Assembly: GCA_937896105.1 (NCBI GenBank)
Contig: CALBKR010000365.1
Coordinates: 1 to 5,145 of the forward strand
DNA: 5,145 nt
Source: an uncultured Bacteroidales bacterium
Lineage (GTDB): Bacteria; Bacteroidota; Bacteroidia; Bacteroidales; Bacteroidaceae
Direction: 5' to 3'
Numbering within the stretch: position 1 is the stretch's first letter; each line of letters begins with the position of its first letter. Positions 4,994-5,145 of this stretch are shown here, one piece after another. The notes below the pieces were generated by a model. That model worked only from the letters and a program-made list of their open reading frames with translations, was not told the origin of the DNA and searched no databases. The position numbers and the translations under genes are program-made.

Positions 4994-5145
4994 ATAATAC
5001 GACAAAAAATGAAAAAGTATCTGATGAAGAGATAAAAATTGCTTATAGAAACTTAGCTAAAATGTATCATCCAGATTTAAATGGCGGAAATGAAACTGTA
5101 ACCGAAAAATTTAAAGAGGTAAACGAAGCTTATGAAATTCTTTCT
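4984..5145 (+). CDS. J-domain (DnaJ-like) protein, 3' cut, 5' end broken or frameshifted
   Basis: The frame is open for 54 codons from after a TGA (4981-4983) to the window end and reads as a J-domain, the module that stimulates the ATPase of DnaK/Hsp70. Helix II is [16 protein letters not shown], followed by the invariant His-Pro-Asp (5068-5076), then helix III with [13 protein letters not shown]. Helix I (normally Y-x-x-L-G-V) is missing. No ATG, GTG or TTG precedes helix II in this frame. A good-looking start, ATG AAA AAG TAT at 5009 with an A-rich leader, is in another frame and ends after eight codons. A one-base change in the A5 run (5012-5016) would join it to the J-domain as M-K-K-V-S-D-E-E. 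The coding is A/T-rich, unlike dnaG. It may be a pseudogene, a frameshifted gene or a sequencing indel; the rest lies beyond the window. Confidence 0.65.
   Translation, partial: MSGHNTTKNEKVSDEEIKIAYRNLAKMYHPDLNGGNETVTEKFKEVNEAYEILS

Overview
The window looks like a chromosomal segment of a member of the Bacteroidales (Bacteroidota). Three things support this. The gene order tpiA - SPOR-domain protein - folE next to dnaG is one I recall from Bacteroides-type genomes. Start codons have A/T-rich leaders without Shine-Dalgarno sequences. Three sites match or nearly match the Bacteroidota promoter pattern (TAnnTTTG, with TTTG about 19 bases upstream in two of them). No plasmid, phage, transposase or CRISPR feature is visible.

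Left part (1-1836), plus strand: the 3' end of triose-phosphate isomerase, a small secreted SPOR-domain protein whose start overlaps the tpiA stop by one base, and a complete GTP cyclohydrolase I 10 bases further on. These three read as one operon. After folE come about 120 bases without a gene, holding a short REP-like hairpin (1748-1774), then a perfect 26-bp palindrome with T-runs. The palindrome acts as terminator for folE and for the gene converging on it.

Middle part (1837-2718), minus strand: a small A/T-rich lipoprotein of unknown function (1837-2220) and, upstream of it, the most interesting feature of the window. Between 2312 and 2486 the DNA folds into a 59-bp interrupted rod with seven or eight nested helices. 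Three positions that would be A.C mismatches on the plus strand all become G.U pairs on the minus strand. The rod ends in a U6 run on the minus strand, and a near-perfect Bacteroidota promoter lies upstream at 2556-2586. I read it as a structured non-coding RNA of 6S-RNA-like size and shape, or a lineage-specific RNA of similar design. Between it and dnaG are a palindromic promoter spacer, a purine/pyrimidine alternating tract and a degenerate 9-bp repeat.

Right part (2719-5145): a full-length DNA primase (dnaG, minus strand) with its own promoter. Its last codons and stop are built into a 15-bp perfect hairpin. Divergent from it is a plus-strand promoter and leader followed by an A/T-rich J-domain (DnaJ-like) coding stretch that runs off the window. 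This J-domain stretch has no in-frame start codon and appears broken or frameshifted at its 5' end.

The annotated genes are housekeeping functions: glycolysis, pteridine/folate-type cofactor synthesis, replication priming and cell-envelope/peptidoglycan binding. The novelty is in the intergenic DNA.
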